64,000 nucleotides of DNA from Orychophragmus violaceus (GCA_030180135.1 CM058231.1:26973034-27037033), one strand, 5' to 3'. Positions 44,910 to 58,065 are shown, numbered from the stretch's first letter. The notes: generated from the letters alone by a model not told the origin. A program made the numbers and translations.

Positions 44910-46097
44910 TGATATGCTCAGAGTTTAATTCCCTAAGTTACACTGAAAGTGCACATGCAAAAGTAGTAAATAGGGGTCGAACCACAAAGACTGAAGAATC
45001 TTACGATAAACTATAAAGTATCAAGAATAGCTAAGCAGCAGCAGTCAGAAAGCAAGTAATTAAAAGTAGTAAACGATTAGAAGACGAGTGTGTTTATTAA
45101 TACTAAAAGCGCTAGGTCGAGGGAAGTTCTCAGAAAATCATGTCATGCAGATAAATAATCAGTGAGGAATCAAATTAAGAACCGTTCTAGAACTCAAACA
45201 CATATGCAAAACTAACCAACTTTCGTTGCGTGAATTTACTAAGTCTAAACCCTAGAAATCCAAATTTGTTTGCAATTCATAAATGATTAAACTAGCCTTA
45301 GTGCAGGTTCGATTTGTTCACATATTAGTTAAACCAAATTTCTTTGCAGATAACTAATTTGCTTAACCTAAATAAATCAGATTCTAAATTATACTTTAGT
45401 GTCAATTTATAAACCTATGATCTAGATTCCAATTGCTCAGGCTAGAAACTATCTTTAAGAAAATTTCAGGTTGAAGAACTAACAGGTTATGAATTCCCTA
45501 ACTGATTAAATTCATCTAACATGCCATGAAATCCCTATGAGAATCCATAAACCTAACAATGAATCTATTCAAACATATTGAATGAAACAGACAACATAAC
45601 TTGAATAGGTTGCATTAAGAAAGAGTAAAGAATATAAAAGGGGTTCAAAATCTTTTCCAAAAGCAGTACAAGGTACGGATCAGCCCCATAGCTCCTAAAC
45701 TCTCTCTAGCTAAAAGTATGAATGTGTAATCTAGATAAACACCAAAAACCCTAATATAAAGTGCTAAACACGTTTTGGGTCTCTTTTATAAATATTAAAA
45801 CTTTTGGGCCAATTCTGCAATTTCTTCAAGTTTTCATTAAACGCCTGCGAATTATGGATTCGGGAGCTGCGTCGATCGATGCAGATGTGCATTGGTCGAT
45901 GCTCAGGTTGTTCAGACATTCCGATCTTCTCATCACGGCTTCAGCTCTAATCCTTGCCCAAAAACTCCATAATCTTCCAAAATCCTCCAAACGTGTGTAA
46001 ACCTAGAAAACACCTGAAAAGACTCGAAAGAAACTACAAAAGACTCGAATATATACTTATATCATGGCTTATAACAAGTAAAAACCATGATATATCA
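44910..46097 (-). repeat. Athila-like Gypsy 3' LTR, copy 1
   Basis: 1,188 bp, TGATATGCTCAGAG to ATGATATATCA, followed by ACTCCCCCAAACTTAGC, the complement of a polypurine tract. This makes it the 3' LTR of a minus-strand element. A close relative lies at 61837-63037. It carries GCGTCGATCGATGC (45869) and GCATTGGTCGATGC (45889), 20 bp apart. Confidence 0.8.
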
Positions 46098-47426
46098 ACT
46101 CCCCCAAACTTAGCCTTTGTTTGCCCTCAAGCAAAACAGAAAGCTAAGATAAGGAGAAGAAGTTTAAAACTTCAGAAACTCGTTTCATCGTCGAAGTACT
46201 ACACTCATATTTCCTTTAGTAATCCACTTGAAAAATGAACCTGTAGACATCAAGATTCAAGACCAACATATACTTACCCCAGACTTAGCAACTGTCCAAA
46301 GTAAACTGCGCAATCACATTCAAACCATTCAAATTCACCATACTGACTTCTAAAATCTAATAAGTGCAGTCTCACCTAGGGAGTATCGATCAAAGATCAC
46401 ATAGACTCTTACTCTGTTAACCACCATACTATCATTTTCTGGTTCCTTTCTTTTCCTTTTCCTTCCTTAGAAACTGATTTTTCCCTTTGGGTATCATTTT
46501 TTTATCAGTGCTCTTCCCGCATTGGGATGTACTTGGACAGATGCACATGAGGTAATAGGGGTAACTAACACTCCCGTGATTATTTCGAAGCTACTAGCTT
46601 ATCCGCAGTTTATTATTATTATTTTTTTACTTTAAGGAAGGGAAGAAGGGAACCATACGTTTACATGTTCACAAGCTGTGTTAGAACTAACAGATGAATC
46701 CGACTCAAAGTATACCAAACCCCTAGGTGAGAAAAATTAAGTCAAGCTAAAGGCGAAGTCAGTAATGGATTCTCTGAATACCTGGAGTGATATGGGTGTC
46801 CTCAGTAGGCTGGTCTGTGTAGGATATTCTAATAGCCAGAGATCATCTGAAACTCATTCAATGGTTACTTAAGTTCCTGCAAGTGTAGTGATCTCCTCTA
46901 AAAGTCATAGTTTCTTACTAAAGTGTTTTGACTCAATAAAACAGACTCAACTGACTCTAACAAAAGAAAAAGATTATGTCAGTACCACCTCCCCCACACT
47001 TGAAATACACTATCCTCAGTGGAATCAAAGCTTAGGATCAATAAAAGATGAAAAATGGTCAGGTACTTCTGGTATGTGAATCTTACCTGTCTCGCAACTG
47101 CGACGATCGTCGCAAGGGTGCAACGGTCGACGCATGTATACGGAATGCTTGCAACGATCGTTGCACAGGACCGCAATGATCGATGCATTGCGTGTCTGTT
47201 TATGAACATTTTCGCAAACAGCTTTATTCCGTGAATAATCACAAAACTTAACCTGTAAGCTACATCAAACAAAGGAAACACAATATCAAAGCTGCCACAA
47301 AGTCATAGAAATCAAAGTACATCAGTTTCAATGTAGACGGTCTGACACAGACTCAAGAAAACATAAAAATGACTCAAGGAAAAGTAAAAAGAAAGAAAGA
47401 AAAGTATAGAACCCAAGTCATGGAAA
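46098..47426 (-). other. Athila-like 3' internal non-coding region, copy 1
   Basis: Starts with the polypurine tract complement and TTTGCCCTCAAGCAAAACAG, and parallels 63038-64000. It ends in a cluster of four CGATCG palindromes (47100, 47120, 47151, 47173). No coding potential seen. Confidence 0.7.
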
Positions 47427-48037
47427 TCAGATCTCATCGGACTCAGACTCATCATCAATACCAGTATATCGATCAGAGCTACTAGTGGTTTCAGGTGTGG
47501 GAGAGCGTCTCCGTCGTGGGGCAGGTGTAGGAACATGGACTTTCTGCTGACGTCTGCAAGAAAAGCTAGCAATCATCTCCCATATACTCTTCAATCTGTC
47601 ATTCACCATGGTATTGAAGGCACCCTGTGACATCTCTACTGGATCCATAGGCGGATCAGTATACGGGACAAGAACAAACTCAACAGCTGCAGCAGTAGAC
47701 GGCCCATGCGCAGGTGGAGCAGCAGCAGAAGTAGAAGCTCCAGAGGTAGATACACCGAGAGGGTTAGCAGTGGTAAGTACTTTGTGCAGGTAGATCCACC
47801 TTTGTGAGGTCCGGTAAGGGAAGCTGCACGCACCACTTACACAAGTCTGCATCATGGAAAACCCAGAAGTTTTCATCCTTCATCCAAGTGGCACTCCTCA
47901 AGTGAGCATCATCCATCCATAACCTCTTGGTCACACACTCTATACCAACCATAGGAATCCTGAAATGCTGGAAGATAGGAGTAAGCAGACTGCCCACAGT
48001 CTCAGTCTTCTTGCCTGCAGATGCCTTCTTCTTTAAA
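47427..48037 (-). pseudogene. Athila ORF-1-like protein, C-terminal part, frameshifted
   Basis: From 48037 downward: KKASAGKKTETVGSLLTPIF, GIECVTKRLWMDDAHLRSAT, WVFHDADLCKWCVQLPLPDL, resembling the Athila-type ORF downstream of pol. A frameshift near 47800 leads to a low-complexity Ala/Pro/Ser and Arg-rich tail ending GIDDESESDEI. The N-terminal part is cut off by the CACTA-type end at 48038. Assignment rests on remembered family motifs; its function in these elements is unknown. Confidence 0.6.
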
Positions 48038-48479
48038 CACTACAAGAAACTTAGCTGCAGATTTTTTCGTGGCTATTGGCAATATTTTGTAGCTATTTGG
48101 CCGATAGCTACAAATAGCCACGAACAAAATCCACGCCTATGAACTCGCGGATATTGACCTTTCGTAGCTATCCGCAGCCATAGAGCGACGACATAGCCAC
48201 GACGGTTTTCGTACCTAATAGCTATGAATAGTTAGAACATGAATCCGTAGCTAATATTACCATGAAAAGTTGCGATCTCAGTTCGTGGCCATATCTACGA
48301 ATAGCTACGAATATTGCCGTAGCTATTTAATACCATTTAAAATAAAAATTAAATACCAATCATATATAAATTTTGTTTTATTTATAATAATATTTATAAT
48401 AAAATAAAATTATATTAAGTAACTAATCTAAAAAACAAAAAAAAATATCAGAAATAGCTTCCTACTTATGCGACCACCA
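48038..48479. mobile_element. CACTA-type terminus with subterminal repeats
   Basis: Begins CACTACAAGAAAC, the usual end of plant CACTA (En/Spm) elements. It is followed by many direct and inverted TAGCTAT/GTGGCTAT words to about 48330, then AT-rich sequence. No opposite TTCTTGTAGTG end was found, so it is truncated where Gypsy G2 begins. Confidence 0.7.
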
Positions 48480-51243
48480 TACGAACTCCTTTAGACATCC
48501 TTGATGTTTTGGTAGGACTGAGCTTCGATCCATTAGGTGAAGTAGTCAGTCATGACAAGCAAGTGCATCGTTTTTTTCTTTCCGGATGCGACGAGGGGTC
48601 CCACTATGTCCATCCCCCACCATATAAAAGAATACAGCGAGGACATCGAAGATAGTTTCTCCGAAGGGTTGTGGATTATGGAGGCACGCCTTTGACACTT
48701 GTCGCACTTCGTCAAAAGTTTTTTGCACTCAACAGACATAGTCAACCAGAAAAAACCTTGGAGTTTGATTCGTATGGCCATGGCTCATCCTCCGGAATGG
48801 CTTCCGCATGATCCTTCATGAGCTTGGCATTTGAGGTAAGGTCCATAAAGATTTCACTTGAAGAGCTTTCCTTCTGTTACAGAGTACCTTGCGCTTTGTT
48901 ATTTGAGATTTATAGCATCCCACCAAACTGTAGGGGTTGTACCGTTTATGATGTACTGAATGATGAGATCTCGCCAACCATTTAGTATCGATCTGCAATT
49001 TCAGGTTCACAGAGGTCGCTTTTATGGGACCGTCTGAAATGTTTGCTACGCATATGTCTTTTCTAGGGTCGGTGTCGTCATCGACGTTGATGACCTTAGG
49101 TTCGGTTCCCCTTACGGTGTTCCTTCTCTAGGTATCAGTTCGACACCGATCGGTTGGTTAAAGCCTTTCTCTTTGAGAGATAGAGATTTTAGCGTGACAT
49201 CTATGGTATGTTTTTCAACGCTTCAACCGGTATGATCCTTTTTAAGTTGGGATCATAGGTTGAGGCTAATGCTGCTAAAGCATCAGCCGCCATATTCTCT
49301 CCTCGAGTAATATGGGTTAGGTCGAAGAAATTGATATGGTCAGCGAGGATGTGAACAACACGAAGGTATGCCTCCATTCGTTCGTCTTTGGCTTTGTAGT
49401 CACCTTGGAATTGTCCCGTGACCAGTTGGGAGTCACTGAAGGAGTCTACTTCATGTGCTCCGATTGCTATCGCAAGTCTGAGTCCGGCTATCAGTACTTC
49501 GTAATCCGCTTTGTTATTTGACGCAGCGAAGCCGAGCCTAAAGGAATGTTCTAATACTTCTCCTATGGGAGAGACTAGTTTGACTCCAACTCCAGGTCCC
49601 TGTTTTGACAACGTACCGTCAACATGGAGAGTCAATTTTTTGGATGAAGACGGCTTGAGTTCAACGGTTAGAGGGAGTTTGATTATAAAATCAGCGAGTA
49701 CGTGTGCTTTTAAGCATGTTTGAGTCCTGAAATCTTTATCGTACTCACTCAGTTCGATAGCCCACTTTACCTGCTGACATGATTGACTAGGACTGTGCAT
49801 GATTGTACTTAATGTTTGCGGGGTCATTACTACAATCGAATGAGACTCGAAGTATGGTCGCAACTTTCGGACTTATGTTACCAGCGCCAATGCGAGTTTT
49901 TCCATTGCAGAATATCTCGTCTCTACATCGATCAAAGTTTTGCTAACATAGTAGACAGATTTTTGCTCGTTTTAATCTCCACGAACTAAAACCCCACTTA
50001 CTGACACCAAAGAGACGACTAAGCTGGGTGAACGCTTCTTCGCATCTCATATCCCAAAGAAATATCACATTTTCTTTGAGGAGTTGGTAAAAGGAATTCA
50101 TTTATGGTCGACCTCGATATGAAAAGAATTAGTGCTGCAATTTTGCCGGTCAGTCTATGGACTTCCCATGTCTTTTATGTGGCAATCTTCTTCGGATTTG
50201 CCTAGATTCCCATTTTGGTCACTAGGTAACCTAGGAATTCTCATGACAGGACACCAAAGGTGCTTCGCGGGGTTGAGCTTCATCCCGTACTTGTTGAGAA
50301 TGGAAAAGCATTCCTTTAGCTAAGCGATGTGGTCTTCGCATTTTGAAGACTTGACCAACATATCGTCAATATAGACCTCCACGGTTTCACCTATTTTCCC
50401 TGCAAACATTTTGTTGACGATACATTGATAAGTAGCTCATGCGTTCTTGAGGCCAAAGGGCATCACTTTGTAGCAGTAGCTGCCTCAATCAGTTATGAAG
50501 AAGGTCTTTTCTTGGACTACTGGGTTCATAAATATTTGATTGTATCCCGAGAACGCATCATAAAGGATATGAGTTGATGTCCAGCTGTAGCTTCAACCAA
50601 ACGGTCGATGCGCGGGAGTGGGAAGCTGTCTTTTGGACACGCTTTATTGAGATATGTAAAGTCTACACATACTCTCTACTTCTCATTCTTCTTCTCTACT
50701 ACGACTGTGTTCGCAAGCCAGACGGGATATTTGACTTCCCTAATCGACTCCATTTTTAGTAATCAATCAAATTCATCATTCACGGCTTGAGCTCGCTCGG
50801 GGACAATCCTGCAGAATTTCTATCTGAATGGTTTGTAAGTCGGGTTGACATTAAGCTCGTGGCTTGTTACGTCGATATCGATTCCTTTCATGTCAGCTGA
50901 AGACCATGCAAACGATTCTACGTTCTGCTTAAGGAATAATGTCAGTCCGTCCCTTATAGATTTCGAAAGGTCGACTCTAATACCGACACATCTTTCTGGA
51001 TGGGCATCGACTATGCAAACTTGTATCGTGAGGTCCTTTGGGGGACCTCTTTGACTGGGGTCATTTCACCTTTTATTTCACATCTTGGCGATCTCCTCCT
51101 GTTTCTGTAAATGCAATACGGGAGAGCTTTCGATTTGTTTGTACACGTTCATGTAACAATTTAAGGAAGAGTTTTGACTTTCGTATACGGTGTTTACTTC
51201 GTTAGGGGTCGTGAATTTGACGCACTACTGGTATGTTGAAGGT
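48480..51243 (-). pseudogene. G2 pol: RT, RNase H, partial integrase
   Basis: RT remnant at about 49870-51240 with YIDDMLVK still readable near 50350 but several stops. RNase H at 49201-49863 is open for 220 codons (LHVDGTLSKQGPGVGVKL, NNKADYEVLIAGLRLA, DSQLV, ENMAADALAALA). The integrase zinc-binding part and start of the core are at 48533-48781 (CDKCQRRA, GMDIVGPL, MTDYFT). It then ends abruptly near 48480. Compared with G1, the RNase H has NKADY for NEAEY, losing the catalytic Glu. The whole is non-functional. Confidence 0.85.
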
Positions 51244-51248
51244 ACGAC
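51244..51248. repeat. Target-site duplication ACGAC, left copy (Copia F)
   Basis: Recurs at 58750-58754 after the CCAACA end of F. Confidence 0.95.
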
Positions 51249-51919
51249 TGAAGGATTGTTTAGTTGATCCTGATTCAATTCTTAGATTCATATCAACCTA
51301 AACATGCGGATCTAGGTTCTTCTCAGAATAGAAACAAATGATGATCTCACCTTATACCTGTTTGCAGCGGAAATAGATGGTATGTCTGAGATCAGAGAAA
51401 CACCGAGGGATGAATCCTCCAAAGGTTCACACACGCGATCACAGAAAACGGCTGCTAGACCACAAGGAGCTCGGCGCAGAGAGAGAGAGAGTTTTCGGCT
51501 GGGGCTAGGGTTCATTGTTCAGAAACTCGAGTTTTACCTTATAAAACTTGTCTGATTCCGTTTGGGCCATTTGGCCCAAACACCAATTAACTAGACGGCA
51601 TTCGCGCACTGTGTCGACCGACACACCTTATGTATCGATCGACACAGAGTAGCTAAACCGTTTTATTCTCTCTAAGTACAGTAAATGCCTAGCACTTTTA
51701 CCGTACTTCTGCTAAACCGTTCCTACACATTTTCCTGTTAGCTTAGGCGTGTGACCCATATGGGATCATATAATAAAGGCAATAAGTCCAAGACTTATAG
51801 ATCATGAGCGGACTCTAGCAAGCCATCATGACCCCCAGTATTATATGACTTATGTCTGATCATTGACATACTCTTACTTTCTAGAGACAGTACCGAGATT
51901 ACTGGACACAATTCCAACA
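51249..51919 (-). repeat. Copia F 3' LTR (beta)
   Basis: 671 bp, TGAAGGATTG to ATTCCAACA. Palindrome pair at 51611/51632, 21 bp apart. Confidence 0.96.
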
Positions 51920-52739
51920 ATCTCCCACTTGTACTGGAATCTCTGTATTCATAATCCTTTTGTCACAATATCTCGATTAGTCATAAGGCAAGATTGGTGT
52001 CATCCTTATAAAGCCTAATCTTGTTCATCGGACTCTGATTTGATACTGACAATCCAAACGACTCGGGAAAGTCCGTTTGAGCATGGCCATGCATTTTCCA
52101 GTATTCAAATCTCCGATTGGCCTAGAGATATTCACTCCATTTATATTGGAGGGACAAATTCCGTCTTGTTCCATCACTGTAAACTACTCATTTCATAATG
52201 TACCCAAACAAGGTCCTTATAACTATCCCAGAACGATAGCGTTAGACAATGATCAAAGTGCATCAGTCCATGTGCAGTCACATGCATGCGAACTCAGGTC
52301 TAAGGACTATACTCTATAGTCGTAGTAAGAATCTATTATGACACAGATATAAATACCCTGAAGAGTTCTTATAAGCGGGTCTTGTCCGGTCGTATGTTCC
52401 CCAACATACACCTATGTACTGACTTTGATGCCGCGCATCTATGACACACTGAGACTTTGTCATAAGTCACGTACCAATCCAGTCTCACACGGTTGTTGGT
52501 GTTCCAATTTCAACAACCTTCGACTAGGGACAGGATGATATAAAACAATTAACAAATATAGGGTCTCATGATCAAGCTAAATGACTTCGATGACTCAAGA
52601 TCAAGTCATTTACTTCGATGACCTATAAAATGGTTTATATCACTTTGGAACGATTATTTCATCACAGTTAAAATAATCTTGAAATAATAATTTCATTAAA
52701 CATCTTAAATGTTATTTCAAGAACATATTCAATAACTAA
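51920..52739 (-). other. Copia F polypurine tract and 3' non-coding region
   Basis: Starts with the polypurine tract complement (51920-51937); nearly identical to C and D. The 80-codon antisense frame lies at 52077-52319 (plus strand). Confidence 0.8.
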
Positions 52740-55336
52740 ATAAAGCCCTTTAATAACTCCCACTGAAATTAAGACTATATCTTAATTTCACTTATCCTAC
52801 AGCAACAGTCCGCGACTCGTGCTTAGGCCTAAGGAGTGGCTTCGTTAATAGATTAGCAACGTTCTCATTCGTTTGAAACTTGCTGATCTACTTAACATCT
52901 CTGTCATTTATCTCACGGAATAGGTTATACCTATCCTCAAGGTGTTTGGACCTCTGATGTGCAGCTAGTCTCATCTATGCTGGAAATCACATCAAGTTCA
53001 GTGACGAACTCTTCTTTCCAAACAACCTTTTCGCCACTCCCAAGTTGCGAAATGTTCAGCTTAAGTCATGGAGTCAGCAACAGTGCCTTGCACTGCCAGA
53101 TAGACACAAGATATAACCGGACTGTGATCGGAAATCATCTTTGTCTATTGGAAACTTGCCTTTCAGACTCTACCGACTCGTAGCACTTCACTTTCTCCGT
53201 AACTCAAGAATTTATCCTTAGTATTAGGATATTCTTTACGGCAATCCAGTGTTCTTTGCTGGATTTGACTGGTCTTTACTTGTCTTGCTTAACATTAAAG
53301 CAACATCAAACAAGTATGTTTCATGGCATACATGATAGATCCAATTGCCGACGCATATGGAATCTCATCCATGCATTTAAGCTCAGCAGTTATCGTAGGA
53401 TACTGTATCTTGCTTAACTTAATGCCATGTGACATTGGCATAAAACCCTTCTTGGATTGCTCAAAACGTGTAGGACTTTGTCGGGATAAGAATCCTGACT
53501 TTGTCCTACCAGCTCTTTCGGATCTCTATCTTTAGATCCAAAATCCAAAAACATACGTGGCTTTACCCATGTCAATCATTAGAACCAACTCCCAAGCCAG
53601 TCCTTAACCGACTGCAGCATTGGGACGTCTTTTCGAGAATCAGTATGTCATCGACATACAATATGAGAAATGCAATATCGATCCCACTAATCTATTAGTA
53701 AACGCACAGTTCCAATTCGTTCCTGTTCAAGTCAAAACCTTGACTAATTCAACAGAACGAAGATTCCAACTCCGATATGTTTGCTTCCATCCACGAATGG
53801 ATCGATGAAGCTAACTTACATAAAATGTAATTCTTCGGAGAGTCCGGGCTCACTATCGCTTCTTTGAATTTCGCAGATTCGTCGCTTTCAATGATCATCA
53901 GATCATGCGAACTATCAATGATTATCAGGTTCAACTAATGTCGAGAAATCACTCTCGGATTAGTAACTGATTCATTCATATCTGCGAACTTCAGGCTCCA
54001 CAGGTGCAGATTTCAATGATTATCAGGTTCAACTAATGACAAGAAATCACTCTCGGATTAGTAACTGATTCATTCATATCTGCGAACTTCAGGCTCCAGA
54101 GGTGCAGATTTCAATGATTATCAGGTTCAACTAATGACGAGAAATCACTCTAATTAGTAACTGATTCATTCATATCTGCGAACTCCATAATCCACAGGTG
54201 TAGATTCTACAGAAATCTGTAAATCCTTCCGCTGCTCTCCCTCAACAGGTTAAGCAGCCTCCTGTATTTCTCGAATTTCTTCGAGTTATACTTTTACTCC
54301 CACTGTTCTTCTTGGAAATTAACTTCCCCTCTTAGAAAACAGAATGGACGTAAAAGTAACAAGCCTTGGTTTCCCTAGGACAACCAGCGAAGTAGCACAA
54401 CTACAAATACTCAGTAAAGACGGATTTGGATTGATTCCAATCCACATTTACGTGGTGTCTTTCAACTGATATTGGTGGAACTATTTCAGCGTAAACTTAG
54501 ATAATTTAGAGCGTTATTCTTAAATAATATCATGGAAGATTCGTGTGACTCATCTTTAATCATTTCTAATAAGATCTGATTCTTTCTCACAGAAAAACCT
54601 TCAGGTTTTCAGGATAAATGAGCTGTGAAACGATTTCACACTCATTCAGATGATCACACAATCAATGACTTAAGTATTCTCACTCGTGATTTAATCCAGA
54701 GTCTTAATACTTTTGTCATTCATATCTTATACTTCATTCTGGAACTCTTTCGACCATGTCAAAGAATTCCGACTTGTGTCTCATCAAATGAACACAGTCA
54801 CACTCACTGAAGTAATCAGTAGAGACAATGAAGTACAGGAAATTTTCTCTGGCATTACTGCTCATTGGGCCACATACATCAGTATGTTCCAGGTCCAATA
54901 AGCCTTTGGGCTTTTCTCTAGCTCGGCTAAGATAGGCCCTTTACCTTTTGGTCTAGTAAACAGAATTCAAGTCTCATAAGATATTTTATCAAATGAGCCC
55001 AACAGTCCATGACTATGGGATTTATGAATCCGACCTACTCTATGTGACCAAGACTTTATGCCAAGAAAGATCAGGTTTAATTCATCAGATTTAAACCAAT
55101 TCGGTATTTATGTTACATTTAGGCACTCTTTGGTTTAAGATATAAAACCCATTCCATGAATAGGGTGCTACAATTTATATTTCATTAAGATCAAAAGAAC
55201 AAAACTTGTCTTTTATCAAAATGAAAAACATTCAAATTCTTACAAGAAAATGAAAGACAATTCTGCTTAAAGCAGGTACATTGTAGCAATTACTTAATAC
55301 AAAACCAAGCCTAAAAGGGATCTATAAGTGAAAACC
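52740..55336 (-). pseudogene. Copia F decayed pol
   Basis: RNase H, RT and integrase remnants in the same order and with the same kinds of lesion as D. In addition it has a 98-bp tandem triplication at 53914-54205 in the linker between integrase and RT. No enzyme can be produced. Confidence 0.85.
53914..54205. repeat. 98-bp tandem triplication in Copia F
   Basis: Copies at 53914-54010, 54011-54108 and 54109 to about 54205, each with TCAATGATTATCAGGTTCAA at the start and TCTGCGAACT near the end. D has a single copy (about 25660-25770). Confidence 0.88.
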
Positions 55337-56431
55337 CTACGGCTGAGGCAGCATCCCAAGCTCCTTCCAGACATGTAGTTTCACTTGCCCTTCCTTCAAC
55401 GTTCTACTGTTGCTTAGGCTCTGCATATTATCACATATATCAGTGCCACAACCAGTAACCAATACCTTTAAGGACGTTCTACTGTTGCTTAGGTTCTGCA
55501 TATTATCACAAATATCAGTGCCACAACCAGTATCCAATACCTTTAAGGTAGAACTTGAAGTAATAACATGAATACCTGAGGAAGTAGTCTCATACATCGA
55601 CTTTAACTCCTCATCATCTTCCATGAATTTAATGCAATCTCTCTTCCAATGCCCTGTCTCCTTACAGTAGCAGCACTTACCAACGTAAGAGGTATCTGAC
55701 TCGAGCTCAGAAGACACACGCTTGCCATGATTCAAAATCTGGACAACTTTGCCTTCACCCTTGTCAGCATTAGGTTTATCAAACCTACCCTTCTCATTCA
55801 TGAGATTATCCAGGGTACTCTTCACGTTTGGCTCAACTGTCTTGAGCATATCATGCAGTTCAGTCAGCGTCTTCGTTAAGCCTTTCTTGATATAGTTCCT
55901 TCTGAACTTATCATAGCTTGACGGCAGTGACTGCAGAATGATCTCAGTTGCCAATTCTTGGCTAACTGGATAATCCAGTTTCCTCAGGTTATCAATGTAA
56001 CCCATCATTTTACTGACATGAGGACTCACTGGATGATCATTTGGTAGCTTGCAGCTAGTGAGAGATTTAACCAACTGGTATCTCTCCACTCTTATCTGCT
56101 CCTGAAATTTCAATTTCAGGCTGCTGATCATCTCTATTGGCGACTCCATGTTCTCATATTGCTTCCGCAAGTCTGAGTCCATGGTAGCCAATATCAGACC
56201 ACGCACATCTACCGCATCATTATAATGCTTATTCCAAGCATCATATACTGCATGAGAAGCATTGGACCCGATCCTCACGGGGAGAGCTCTCTCAAGGACA
56301 TAGTCCTTTCTCTCCTGTCTGATGACTAGCCTCAGGTTCCGCGACCAAGTCAAGAAATTTGATCCGTTCAGCTTGTCCATCTCAAGGACAGACCGGATCG
56401 AGAAAGTGTTTTGATTGTTTGTGCTAGTCAT
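55337..56431 (-). CDS. Copia F gag plus duplicated protease motif, 364 aa
   Basis: Gag frame starting MTSTNNQNTFSIRSVLEMDK, with zinc knuckle CCYCKETGHWKRDC near residue 259. It reads through the codon that is a stop in D into the start of protease. There a 75-bp (25-codon) tandem duplication, near 55401-55550, repeats the active-site region: the first copy reads VLDTGCGTDICDN, the second VLVTGCGTDICDN with the catalytic Asp replaced. The frame ends soon after (KELGMLPQP), so no full protease exists. Gag itself is intact. Confidence 0.9.
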   Translation of the reverse strand: MTSTNNQNTFSIRSVLEMDKLNGSNFLTWSRNLRLVIRQERKDYVLERALPVRIGSNASHAVYDAWNKHYNDAVDVRGLILATMDSDLRKQYENMESPIEMISSLKLKFQEQIRVERYQLVKSLTSCKLPNDHPVSPHVSKMMGYIDNLRKLDYPVSQELATEIILQSLPSSYDKFRRNYIKKGLTKTLTELHDMLKTVEPNVKSTLDNLMNEKGRFDKPNADKGEGKVVQILNHGKRVSSELESDTSYVGKCCYCKETGHWKRDCIKFMEDDEELKSMYETTSSGIHVITSSSTLKVLDTGCGTDICDNMQNLSNSRTSLKVLVTGCGTDICDNMQSLSNSRTLKEGQVKLHVWKELGMLPQP

Positions 56432-58065
56432 AACTGAAAATTAAGATAAAAGGATTTTAGTTAATATGTTCAATATGATTAATCTCATATTAAATTTAAT
56501 ATGATTAATCACGCATTATATTCAATAACATAAGTTACCCTCAATAGAATATAATGATTCCAAGATCCACATATAACTAAGATTAAAGTGGGCCACTGGC
56601 CGTCACCAAACCTTAGCTTATATCGGTAAGCCCTATATCGGCTAATTATATCCGTGATATAACTCTTGGTTGTGAATCTGGGCCCGAGGCCCAATCCACT
56701 CTGATGTCTCAAGGCCCGGGACTCCCGATGGCCTAGTCAAGAAAACCAGACTATACAGTCATGTAATCATTAATGTCTGGGACTCCCAATGACATTTATG
56801 AATCACAAACCGTCTTATCCACGCAAAAGCAGACACCCTCACACTGTAAGGCCATGAATACAATTGAATGGGCTTCGACAGCTGACATAGAATGGACAAG
56901 ACATCCAACGCTTGATATTATTTGAGGTTCGTAGGTTTATTTAAAAAATTCATTCCCAAAATAGAAGATTACTATTTCGGGAAACTTTCCATTTTTGGAA
57001 ACCTACTATTTTTGGAAACTTTCTAAAATTGGAAACTTTCTAAAAACGGAAACTTTCTAACTTTAGAAATTTCTTAAAATCCGAATCATGCAAATCTAGA
57101 AACTTCTATAAATTAAGAAACTTTCTAATTTCAAAATATCGGAAACTTTAATTTAAAATCGATTTATTCTTTATAAAATAAATTTTAAATTAAATCTGAA
57201 GAAAGACTCAAATAATTGGCCCAATTGTTTTAACTTCTTGGCCCGAGGCCCAAGAATTGGTCCATGTCCAAGACATGACCCAATTGTCCAATTAAATGAC
57301 ATAACCGGTCTGGTTCATTAAAATTGGTCTAACCAATTTTAATTACTACGATGACCACAATTGTCAACCGGTTATTTACTAAACCGGATTTTCTCAATTT
57401 ATTTGGTCCAACCAAATCAAATTAGAAAATCCTGGTTTAGGCACTAAATCCAATAATTCTTTCGACATTGGATTTCTTGTCCCGGTTTAACCAGACTTAA
57501 TAAAATTATTAAATCTGTTTATTAAACCAGGACGAATTAATTTTAATCAAAAATTAAACCGAGCCTTAAACCAACCATGTCGATCGATGAACCAACCGTG
57601 TCGATCGATCCATCAACCACATCGGTCGATGCTCTCAGCATCGATCCTGCATCGATCGTGCATCGATCCTGTATCGATCGATGCTCTCACGCATGCACTG
57701 AACCGAGCCAAAACCCTAACCGTGTCGATCGATGTGCACCAACCGCATCGGTCGATGCACCAATATCGAACCTGCATCGATCCTGTATCGATCGATGCTT
57801 TCACGCGTTAACAGGGTTAGCCGATAGAATGTATCGACCGATCCATGCGATCATATCGATCGATCCATGCGATCGCAGTCGATACTGACTTATGAAAATC
57901 GCATTCTACCAAATCATATAGCTTGGTTTCTGCGATTTAATGTGTGTTTAGGTTTCAATTCTTGTTACTTAAGTGGTTTATCTTATCAGTAGTTGATTCA
58001 AAACACTTTTAAACAAGAAAAACAATCCTAAACTTGAATCTAAACAAGAAAAACCAGAACCAATG
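56432..58065 (-). other. Copia F 5' leader
   Basis: Very close to the C leader throughout: uORF (56509-56712), GAAACTTTC array (about 56990-57150), AACCGG words, and the phased TCGATCGA/TCGGTCGA cluster (57578-57885). No other gene seen. Confidence 0.82.
56509..56712 (-). other. uORF of 67 codons in Copia F leader
   Basis: Starts MRHQSGLGLGP and ends VIEYNA, 77 bp before gag. Same length as in B, C and D. Function unknown. Confidence 0.35.
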
